Program-made: the position numbers and the translations under genes | Notes under the pieces: generated by a model | Seen by the model: the letters and a program-made list of their open reading frames with translations, nothing else | Database searches by the model: none | Told to the model about the DNA's origin: nothing | From: Nematostella vectensis | Taxonomy: Eukaryota > Cnidaria > Anthozoa > Actiniaria > Edwardsiidae | Direction of reading: 5' to 3' | NCBI RefSeq assembly: GCF_932526225.1 | Contig: NC_064047.1 | Coordinates: 12,968,460-13,032,459 of the forward strand | DNA: 64,000 nucleotides | Part shown: positions 47,486 through 58,200 of the stretch, one piece after another | How the letters are laid out: each line of letters starts with the position of its first letter | Position numbering within the stretch: the first letter of the stretch is position 1

Positions 47486-47805
47486 CCACAAATACACCTA
47501 TTTCAAAAAATGTTGTCAGTGCAAATGGCAAAATATGGGCATTGAGAAATGGCAGTGCTACGACCGAAAGGACCCGTGGAACCCAAAATATTTGTTCCAA
47601 ATTCAGAAAAATATAAATAAAACATACGGCCATCCATTTATTATAATTAATATGTGGTTCGATGTCGCTTGCGTTTATTATCACCTTTATTTTTACAAAT
47701 AATTGCTACCGATAAACACCTTTCGGTCGTAAAACTGCCATTAGGCAATTACCATACGCCGTTTGCACTGACAACCTTTATTGAAATAAGTGTATACCTG
47801 TCCTG
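47486..47805. mobile_element. Inverted-repeat element with about 90-bp arms
   Basis: ACACCTATTTCAAAAAATGT ... TGTCAGTGCAAATGGC ... TACGACCGAAAGG at the left matches the reverse complement of the right end, which runs from CCTTTCGGTCGTA to TTATTGAAATAAGTGTATAC. A copy of the terminal sequence (TTTATTGAAATAGGTGTATA) lies at 62933-62952. Confidence 0.7.
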
Positions 47806-48079
47806 CATCATGGTCCTGCATGACGTGGTGCGCCACGTGAAATACCTGTCTTAATAACCACAATATCGGTGTGAACATAATGGTATTAAGTTCTGGATGT
47901 ATCTTTTTCATTAAAAGGAAATTGGAAGAGAATTGTGTTTTGTAAACACAGATTTATGATTGATTGTTGTGTTATAATTTGCAAATCAGAAGTGAAAAGT
48001 TGATCCCCGAGCCTAAAATCACGCACTCTATGCATTTCAATGTCCCAGAAACGGTTGATTGGAACCAGCGTACTCTATG

Positions 48080-49090
48080 GAAGATTAGTGCGCCACCCTT
48101 AAGCATATAGTGGCCCACCCATATAGTAGTGCTTCTCCAAAATTAATGCAATGGAAGCAAATCTTGAAAAAATATCTCAAAGACATTGCTGAAATTTCTA
48201 AATTACAATTTCTAATACCAAACCATAAACATGTTCATGAGGTAGAGAGGAAACAGCAAATAATATCAATTGCATAAACAAATTGTCAATGTGGAGCGGA
48301 TAAAGGAAAATAAATGAAACTCTACGTTGAAAAAGATGTGACTCTGCTTGCTTAAAAATAATATAACGAAAATGATATAACTAATAAATAAATATAAATA
48401 AATAATTTATCAATAGTAACTTGATTGAGCACTTTCCTAACCGTTCCCCATTATCTTATTAGATATAAAACTGCTTTCTTTACAGATTTATTGTTTAAAA
48501 AGTACAAGTTTGTTGTTAGTTTTAAAGTACCTTGCTCTACCTCTCCCTTCATAGAAGTTCTACAAATGTACATTTGTATCAAAGCTACATTCTGACAAGG
48601 TTTGTCCTTGGAAGAACAAGTCTTGAATGAAACAGCATTCCAAAGATAGAATAAATAATAGTTAGACACAGTTTAGATGCCACACTGTAGTTTTCACGCA
48701 TCACGTAATGATTTTCCATCCCAACGGAAATTTAAAATCCACAAATATACCTCCAGATATATGAATTACATACACCTTGGTGCAAACTAGTGCTACTCCG
48801 AAATTAATGCAATGGGGGAAAAAGGAATTGGCTTGGGAAGCTAATCTTAAAAAAATCCTTGTATACTACTGAAAGGGCTGAATGAAAATGTATAATTTCA
48901 AACCAAACCTATTCATCATTTTATCTTGGTTGTAGAGGGGAAGCAGCAAAAAATATCAACTACTACTAACTATAATGTCAGCAAAAATTAAATAATGGAG
49001 CTCTGTTTTAAACGCTTGGTAAAAAAATATAACGGTAATGCAATAACTTGTCCTAACATTTCCCCTTTTTTATTATCTTTAGGTTGATAG
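48080..49090. repeat. Diverged tandem duplication of about 0.35 kb
   Basis: 48120-48440 and 48785-49080 share AGTGCTNCTCCRAAATTAAT, GAGGGGAAGCAGCAAAAAAT-like and CCTAAC...TTCCCC landmarks in the same order. The period is about 660 bp. No coding capacity. Confidence 0.6.
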
Positions 49091-50929
49091 GCTAAATTCT
49101 GATAATAAACCACGTACCCGAATAGGCACGTTTTGGCTAGCGCGTCGGGGAGAGTTTGCGTCCCTAGTGGTAGCTAGCGTTTCGGCGGAAATAGAGAGCG
49201 AGCGATGACCGCGCACGCACGGGCTAGTAGCTCAGATAACGCAACGTCACTTGATTGACCGGGTTTCCTATTCAAACAATAAGAGTGCGTCGCAAACAAA
49301 AGGCACATTTCAGCCAAATGAGAGGAAAAATCGTGGCTTCTTAACAGAATTTATCCTAATAAACACTGATCCTACCCTTCTTGCATATGTTTACAACAAA
49401 GTCACAACGTAGCGTGATTACATACTGTGAGCTTGGGATACCTGTGGCTCTTTGCAAAATAAACATTCCAATATTACATTGACCTTATTCACGTAAGCCC
49501 TGTTCTCCAGACAGACGAGTTTTTGAGAGTTGTTTACAAGTGCTCTACCGAGAACACCCAACATTGACCTTATTTGGCCATGCCCTCAAATATTGAGTTT
49601 TTCCTGTTTGTCTCGGTTTTGTTTTTCACTTCACTGATTTTCCTGTTTGGATGAAATCGTGAAGGCAGTCGAAAGAGGTCACATTTACGTAGATTGCACG
49701 GATAAATTGTTCTTTTCATTGCCAAATTAGTAAAACATTTAGCGCACACCTTTAGACACATTCACAAGTTGAATTGATATGGAGAAAAAACAAGTTTTGA
49801 AATTTCATACGTTTTGCTAAAAGTTTTAAAATTCAATCTGGCAATCATGAAGGCAAATGTTATGGCCGCGGACGAATTTAAGAAATAAGTGGAAACCTGT
49901 ATACTTGTAATATGGCGTTCTATGAGTTCTTGTCGCTGCAACAACACAGTAGGAGAGACCGCTGACGCCCTCGGGCTCGGCCAACCGGAACCTCGCTTAT
50001 CCTATTTTAGGTAAAAAAGAGTTGTTCTAAAAATCCTTCATATCATTGTTCTGTCTAACCGTTCCAAATATATCCTTAATTCTTTCGTTGGTGGGAATTT
50101 TTAGCAAAGTACTGCGTCCTGATTAGTTTGTCTTTGGGGTGGGGGGGGGGGGGGGGCTCTAACCATGTGGTGCCGTAAAAAAGACAGTTGTTGTTCTTAA
50201 ATCGTCTTAACTAATTCATCATGTCAAGTTACACAGGATTTTTTTATGAGAATTCAAACGAAGCGCTTATTGAACAAATACCACCCTTTTTTAGGAACAA
50301 GCAACATAACTCCTACAGTGTATAAAAATATATTTCTACTGATCAAATCCTTAAACATAACAAAAAGCAATGCAGTGAGCTCTGTGCTCCCTCTTAAGCT
50401 CCACTTACGGACACCATTTAAAGGATATTACTTAGGTTCTGAAAGGTATCCGCAAGTACACAGTTGTCTGTATTCTAGGCCCGATCATGGCACTTTTAGC
50501 CACCGTACTAGACTTTTAAAAGAATTCCTCCCCTCCCCCCACCAAAAAAAAAGAAAAGAACTCAAACTCCATGGTTCCTGCTAATCGAACCCCGAAAATC
50601 ATTAAAGTTCTTAAAACCTTTCACTTATATCAATCTAGCCAAAACAAAGCATAGATAAACTTTCAAATTCTGAAAAGCGAATTGAATTTGATTAAAATTT
50701 TCCAGGCCGCGCGAAAGGAGATTGAATCGAGTGAATAATTCCAAGTTTTGGCGGGAAAATCTGAAACAACGTATTTTCCTTAAATCTGTTAAAATTCAGA
50801 GACGGCAATACCACAGAATATTGGCGAATTGTTTTCTATTGCAATGCTACCCACAATAAAGCGAAGAATAATTTAAAGTCGAGAATTGTATGCGAAAAAA
50901 GAAAATATCGTTTTTTTGTAGGCTTCAAA
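49091..50929. other. Spacer
   Basis: No gene recognised. A G run of about 16 bases lies at 50140-50156. Confidence 0.55.
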
Positions 50930-51403
50930 AACAGCGCTCGCTCGTGAGAATGTCGCCATTCTTGATTGCGAATGCGGCGCGCTCGAACAATGCAAAAACA
51001 ATTCAAAGACTTAAAATATCTGCTAAATTTTGCAGATTTGTTTCCTGAAGTTAATAATCCTTTGACTACCAGGTTGAGATATAAAGATGGCGTTAAAAGT
51101 TGTAACCACACAACGTTCTTCAGCAATAACTAAGAAGACATGAAGACGGGAACCGGTTTAGCGCGCGCATATGTTTTCTCATGGTTGACATCTCGATCTA
51201 CGTCGCAAATGGCTGGACCCGGGCCTTTCAGTTCACGGCCTTTTTGCCGAAGGTTGACCAAAATACCTCAATATTACAGATTTGAGTTATTCGCGCGAAC
51301 GCGTCTTTTATAGGGTTCATAAGAACCACATACCATTTGGAAGATGAAAATATAAAGAATTGACAACGTCTATCGACTCTGAAAGGTTATATGGACTTTA
51401 ATC
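50930..51403. mobile_element. Dispersed repeat, copy 2 (uninterrupted)
   Basis: Matches 28370-29225, including AACAGCGCTCGCTCGTGAGA, TGCTAAATTTTGCAGATTTG, CATCTCGATCTACGTCRCRA and TTCGCGCGAACGCGT. It lacks the insertion found in copy 1. Confidence 0.75.
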
Positions 51404-51486
51404 AATTTTAACATTTTTGTTTCGATATACAAGATCTATTGAACTATACTATTTGCAGTGATTAATTCCCGCAACTCGACTCAGGA

Positions 51487-51885
51487 GGATGGAGGGAAGG
51501 GTACTGTGAAGGCTATCTCGACTGGACTTTTAAAGGAAAGGGTACTGTGAAGGTTATCTCGGCTGGACTTTTAAAGGGAAGGGTACTGTGAAGGTTATCT
51601 TGACTGGACTTTTAAAGGAAAGGGTACTGTGAAGATTATGTTGACTGGACTTGTAAAGGGGAGGGTACTGTGTAGGCTATCTCGACTGGACTTTTAAAGG
51701 AAAGGGTACTGTGAAGGTTTTCTCGACTGGACTTTTCAAGGGAAGGGTACTGTGAAGGTTATCTCGACTGGACTTTTCAAGGGAAGGGTACTGTGTAGGT
51801 TATCTCGAATGGACTTGTTAAGGGAAGGGAACTGTTTAGGTTATCTCGAATAGACTTGTAATGGGGAGGGTACTGTGAAGAGCTT
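51487..51885 (+). repeat. 41-bp minisatellite, about 9-10 copies
   Basis: AAGGGTACTGTGAAGGTTAT followed by CTCGACTGGACTTTTAAAGG. GTACTG occurs at 51501, 51542, 51583 and 51624, then onward at the same period. Confidence 0.92.
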
Positions 51886-52597
51886 GGTAGGGATGCCGTG
51901 AGGTGTTATGGTCTGGGAAACAATCACCAACCACAGGAAACCCAAAACAACCGTCAGGGACTAGGCAATAATTTGGAATATTCTAGAATGGATTTCTTTT
52001 GTCTTTTTGTTCTTTCTTGTTCTTTTGACCAATTAAATCGAAGCTTTAAATTAACTACGCACTGACCCGGACTTGGCAGACAAATGCCTTCTTAATCTCA
52101 AACGTGGAGGATCCCAGTACTCAAGCCTGCACCTCACGAATTTCAAGATCAGAACAACGAAGAGGTTATAGCGGAGCTATCGCGGCCGCAGGCCGCGCGC
52201 GGAGCTCCATAGGTATAGAGAAATTGTATATAACTATGCGACTCAGTTTTTTTGGTCATTGCGCGGGTACCCTGTGGTGTCGCCCGCCTGCCTGTGGAGC
52301 CAGCACAATTTGCAATAACTTAGCAAAACGCCATCTCAGTGAAATAATTATACAAGGATATATTTTAGCACTATCCGAGAATGCTACATTCTAATAAAAC
52401 CCCGAAAGTTGCATCAAAACTTACAATTATTTAGTTTTTAGTGTTTTTGTATTTACACTCACTGGAACCCTGCGTCAAATTTTTTCCGCGTTTTGCTATT
52501 CTAACTCGCGGCCGACACCGTGAATTGATAAAGTTTTTGCATTTCTTTCGTCGTGGCTAAAGCCAAGAAAGAAATTCGACACATCTTAACACTTTTA
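51886..52597. other. Spacer
   Basis: No gene recognised. Confidence 0.5.
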
Positions 52598-54722
52598 ATA
52601 TATAGATTTAGGCACTGCCTAAAAGCGGAGGCATATTATAATACGTTTATATGTATCTATATATGTAATGTGTGAATGAAGCCGTTTTATTCTCTTTAAC
52701 ATTTAAAACCATATCAGCACACAACGCGTTTCTATACATTAGCATATCGTTTTTGCCAGTGAATGTGCTCCATACTTGCCATCACTGCCCAAATTCCCTT
52801 TCTTCCTTTCACATTGCACTACTACTAGAATTTTTTTATTTTTATTGGATAAACAGTTTTATCGACCTTCTTTACTGTTTTTTTTTTTGGCGAATACTCT
52901 TTGAATTGACACTTTGTCTTGGGTGGATCGTACAAAACACTGACCCTCGATGAGGAGGTCCATGGACCTTCTAGACCCCCATATTGAAGCACCGTCCTCG
53001 GGCCACCTCGGGCACCGTCCTCGGGCCAACACTCTTCCTCCTATTTATCAATGATATTGCTGATTCTCTAGATTCACAGATGCGGTTATTCGCGGAAGAT
53101 GCCATTGTCTATCGCCAGGTTGACTCGGTCGATGATCATCAAGTCCTTCAACATGACCTCGACAATCTCTCTGATTGGTCTGATACCTGGCAGATGGCCT
53201 TTAACGTCTCCAAATGCCATCTGTTATCCGTCACTAACAAACGCAACCCAAGCCTGCATGAATATGAGATTAACTCTCAAATACTATCTTCTGTTGACTC
53301 CCATGATTATCTGGGCGTGCGCTGTTCTCGCGACCTACGATGGGGGAGCCACTGCTCTAAGATCGCAAGCAGTGCTAGCAGTACACTAGGTATAATCAGG
53401 AGAACCCTTAAACCATGCTCAAGAGAGGTTAAAGAACGTGCCTATATGACATTAGTCAGGCCTAAACTTGAATATGCCGCCGCTGTGTGGAATCCGTACA
53501 CCACCAAGGATGTTTCCCTCCTCGAGCAGGTACAAAAAAGCGCCGCGCGATTTGTAACTTCCAACTACAATTATAAAGCCAGCACTACAGAAATGGTTGA
53601 GTCTCTAGGTTGGGACACTCTGGAAACAAGACGCCTCATGCTGCAACTATCAATGTTTTTTAAGATCAAAAACAACATAGTCAAAATCCCATTCCCGACA
53701 AGCATCCAAGAGAACACAAGAACATCCAGAAGGACAGATATAAGCTATAGACAGTTGCAAGCAAACGTAAATGCGTTTGGCATGTCCTTCATACCAAGAA
53801 CAATAAGAACTTGGAACTTGGTATCTGGCGACATTGCGGCCCTGCCATCCTTACAGCTCTTTCAGGCCGCCGCCTTGCCTGCGTTAAGATCCAAGCAGGC
53901 CCCTGGCTATATGCGCCGCCTCTAGCCAGGGTACACCATCCCCCCTTTGCGTTAGCGAAAGCTATAAAAGGTTATAAACTTTAAGACTTTAAGATCATGG
54001 TTTCAAGGGTATGTACACCTGGTATTTTTGTGTTAAAACATAAAATAGGGCTCGGTGTGGCATTACAAAAAGATGCAGTTTGTTAAAAAAAGGGAAGCTA
54101 TATTTTCATTTCACATCACTTACATGTGCAGTGCTAAATTATCTTTGAAATAATTGCATGAAAGGTCAAATAGTACGTTACTGTTGTTTTTTGCAAATAT
54201 CATCTCAGATTCCTAAGTATTAAGATGTATTCATATCAGCTATTTGAAAAGTAGATTGCTCACAAAACCCTGTGCAGTTAATTAGTTCAAATTGAAACTA
54301 TTTTTTTTACTAGAAAACCCATTTGGTCCATTTGCAATAAGGACCAAATATAAACTAAAACCGCTATAATATAAAGACGCACAAACGATGGGTAGAAGGA
54401 CAAAGGATGGGTTTGGAAAAAGAAGGTAAGACGTCAATTTTATAAACTTCGTTGGAGCTATGAAAAACTCTTGTGTTGATATATTTCTAGCACTCAAACA
54501 GTTAAAGCCATGATGGGATGTTGATTTTTATTATACTAGTCCGACTATTAATTCAGCTAGTTCGTTCATACATTATCCCATAAAAAGTGCATCAAGCAGT
54601 TTTCTATAAACGGCTTCACTCACACATGACATATATACATACATACATATATAGGTATTTTAATATGGCTTAAATTGATTGCATGCTGGCTCTGCTTTTA
54701 GGCAGTGCCTAAATCTATATAT
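52598..54722. mobile_element. TIR-bounded element hosting a retrotransposon fragment
   Basis: 29-bp perfect inverted ends at 52598-52626 and 54694-54722, each including the near-palindrome TTAGGCACTGCCTAA. Inverted similarity continues inward to about 52690 and 54612 (ATGAAGCCGTTTTAT against ATAAACGGCTTCACTCA), with about 25 bp inserted on the right. The interior holds a non-LTR reverse transcriptase fragment. No transposase was recognised. Confidence 0.72.
52984..53925 (+). pseudogene. 5'-truncated non-LTR (CR1/L2-like) reverse transcriptase
   Basis: A 313-codon frame starting in the middle of the RT domain: GTVLGPTLFLLFINDIADSL, then RLFAEDAIVYRQV where F-A-D-D is expected, SDWSDTWQMAFNVSKCH, YLGVRCSRDLRW, and the C-terminal thumb-like part (YMTLVRPKLEYAAAVWNPYT). 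The endonuclease and the RT fingers are missing. The active-site aspartate is replaced by glutamate, so the enzyme is presumably dead, yet the frame is free of stops to its natural end. The element seems to end near 53995 with CTTTAAGACTTTAAGA. The apparent ATG is not a real start. Confidence 0.9.
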
Positions 54723-55144
54723 GTCACATGTGTTCACTCTAACTCAGTCAGGAACATTAAGTAATCATGTGATAAATATTAAATTGAATGCTCGCTTATC
54801 AGAGCTGTTTATCACTATCCTTACTTACATTTGTCAAATTCGATAAAAGCACAGTCAGAGTGAACGCAGTATATAACATTGAAGTATCATAGTACGAAGG
54901 AAAAATCTGCAATACAGAATGGAGAAATGGTCCGTAACATTTGACATCCTCCCTCTACGAAATTTAAAAGGAATCTGACTCCCAATTATCCTTTCTCTAA
55001 GATAATCCTTGAATAGGAATTACTAACATTGTTCAGGGCATATTGAAAAGGTTTTGTGTTTATCAATGAAAGGCCCATGCGGCTGGCCTGGCGCTGCATG
55101 TCTTTGTATTGATTTGTAAGATTTCTTGGTAGGACATCAATTCA
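54723..55144. other. 3' flank of GDAP2
   Basis: AT-rich region right after the GDAP2 stop codon on the minus strand, probably its 3' untranslated region and spacer. Confidence 0.5.
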
Positions 55145-55201
55145 TTATAAACCCCCAGTTCTGTAGGTTGAAGCTGGGGTGTGGTAGTTCGTCCCGTTTT
55201 C
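55145..55201 (-). CDS. GDAP2: GDAP2 last coding exon
   Basis: Acceptor TTTATTTTGCAG, then ENGTNYHTPASTYRTGGL and TAA. It joins at phase 0 and matches the short C-terminal tail (ENGPYY-type) of GDAP2 proteins. Confidence 0.9.
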   Translation of the reverse strand, partial: ENGTNYHTPASTYRTGGL

Positions 55202-58200
55202 CTGCAAAATAAATAAAAAAAATTGTTAGAATTGGTCAAACTAAATCAGAACTTGAAAAAAGAAGCGGAGATGGTGTGGGCTGACATTTCAACCATTGAG
55301 GCTACGATTACCATGGCACACGTGAGCAAAATAAGCAACAAGCGTTATAAAAAAGCTCTGTCAGATAAACACATGTCTGTTAGTTATGTTCATCTCATAA
55401 GTTTCTAGTTGATCTGGATATTATATATTTCAAGCCTTCATATCTCATTACCTTTATACCTCATTACCTTCATACCACATCACCTTCATACCTCATTACC
55501 TTCATACCGCATTACCTTCATACCGCATTACCTTTATACCACATTACCTTTATACCTCATTCCCTTCATATCGGATTACCTTCATACAACATTACCTTCA
55601 TACCGCATTACCTTCATACCGCATTACCCTCATACCACATTACCCTCATACCACATTACCTTTATACCGCATTACCTTCTTGCTTCATTACCTTCATGCC
55701 ACATTACCTTCATACCGCATTACCTTCATACCACATTACCCTCATACCGCATTACCCTCATACCGCATTACCTTTATACCTCATTACCTTCATACCACAT
55801 TACCTTTATACCTCATTCCCTTCATACCGCATTACTTTCATACTTCATTACCTTCATACCACACTACCTTCATACCACATTACCTTCATACCGCATTACC
55901 TTCATACCACGTTACCCTCATACCGCATTAACCTCATACCTCATTCCCTTCATACCGCATTACCTTTATACCGCATTACCTTCATACCACATTACCTTTA
56001 TACCACATTACCTTCATACCGCATTACCTTTATACCACATTACCTTCATACAGCATTCCCGTAAGTATGATGGTATGTCTAGTTAATTCGGTTTAATCCA
56101 GTTATACCACATTACCTTCATATCACAGGACTTATGACGACATGTCTAGTCGTTCCAGGTTAATCCAATCATTTACCACATTACCTTCATATATTTTCCA
56201 GGGCGTATGTTGGTAAGTCCAGTTGGTCTGGGTTAACCCAGTCATACCACATTACCTTCATATCATATTCAAGGACGTATGCTGGTATGTCTAGTTGGTC
56301 CGGGTTAATCCAGTCATAAAGGTATTGAACGCCTGACAGGAAATGGACCTTTTCTTTGACGGAAGATGCGGTAAAGGTTGTGAAAAACCACGTGACTATT
56401 CGTGCCCAGACCGTAGGGTGTACAATGTAGAACGCCTTGAGGTTTCGCCGGTATCTGCGGGTAAAACAAGTAAGTTAAAGCGACGTGCACTTATAGGGGT
56501 TAAAATACAAGGAGTTTACTAAACATCCATCATATTTTGGCCTTGAGTGTACTCACTCGTTGTCAACTATATGGTAAAAATCCTTGAGTGTACTCACTTT
56601 TTGTCGACTATTTGATAAAGTTCCTCGAGTGTACTCACTTGTTGTCGACTATATGATACAGCTCCTTGAGGAAGGACATGGGTGGCTGGTTCTCTTCGGT
56701 GCTGTGTGTATGGAAGTAGACAACGACATAATCCCTGTTGACTATTCTATCCAGAACACTGATAAAATATGCTACGGCCTGTGGATGGATAATAGAAAGG
56801 ATAGATAGAGCTATGTTCACAATGAAAAAAGTTGCTGGGGCCTGTGGACAGAAAGTAGAAAAGAATGATAAAGCCAACAAAATTTGCTACAGCCTGTGGA
56901 CGAATAATGGAAAGGAAAGATAAAGCCAGTTCCTCATTTTAAATTTAAGTAACAGCAAAAAAATGTATGGCCTACATCAATGTTTTATATTCCAATATAT
57001 TGAACAAATGGTCTTAAAAGGGGAGCTATGCAATGACGTATTTATTCAATCGTTCATGTTTCATTCTCGCTACGGATCTGTGTAACTGGCGGTTTTGCTA
57101 GTGTATCGGAATGATTTCGCCCGTGGAAAAGGGTCAACGAGGGGGGAATAATGGCACAGTTTTAATTGAATTCATAGATTGATTTACTTGGAAAACATTG
57201 ACAAAAACACTAACCTTTCCAAGGTCTGTATTCTGTGCTGTAAAATGTCTTGCTACAAATACAACAACTGGCCTACCTAAAAAATCCACACCTGGGCAGA
57301 GCAGAGGTGTGAGTGAAGTGTATATATACCATTAAAAGTGATACCATGATTATTTTTTTATAAGAAACATTTATAGTTAATATGAATTACTATTATTATA
57401 AGACTTATCGGGGCATTGGAAAGGAGGGGACGGAATTCGGCATGGAGTCAGTGAGAATCAACATTTTTGGAAACGGAAGGAGAAAGTGGGGAGGAAAACA
57501 CCGAGCAGCATGTTCTAAAATTAAAAGAGACGTGTGCACTGCTGGAGAAGGATGCATAGCTGGCCCACGGAAAATCCATGACACAGTCCTTTTCAGGAGT
57601 AGAGAGGCCCAAGGTGAGCGAGAGGAATCTAATATGCACGTGTTTCTAAAAACGTCAGTGCAGACAGCGAAAAGCGATGGGCAAATTGTAGTTTCACATC
57701 CAAAGGGCACCATGCGTCTCATTGTATTTTAACCGAATGCACGAGAACATGCAAGCCCTGGCAGGCATCGTGGATTTTATTTATAAGCACTCCTCGGTCT
57801 TGAAACGGCTATTTGCCAATCGCCGTTTGAACTGACGTTGTTTTTAAACTAGGTGTGTATGGTATATATGTAAGAAACATATTAAGATAAGGTGACAGAC
57901 CTGATTGGTATAAAATTTTCTGTCTAGAAAAGTCTGCGAAATTTTCTGTGCGAGCTCTGCGAAGCCATCTTTGATACCTGTTAAAAATAATTGGTTCAAC
58001 ACTAATACTGTATTCCATGAGTTCAACACTAATACTTTATTCCATGAGTTCCAGATAGAGATATAGTATTTGTGCAACACTTGGGCTTCGAGAGGGCACT
58101 AAAGATTATCGGTGCTAAAAGGAGGGGAGGGGGGAAGGTGGAGCAAACAATTCATATCCCTTAAAATACAAAGGCTCGCCCCAACCCCTTCCCAAACGGT

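Noticed and set aside
55409-56086. 225-codon open frame (LYLITFIPHHLHTTLPSY-type)
   Set aside because: Translation of the 16-bp junction-derived satellite on the strand opposite GDAP2.
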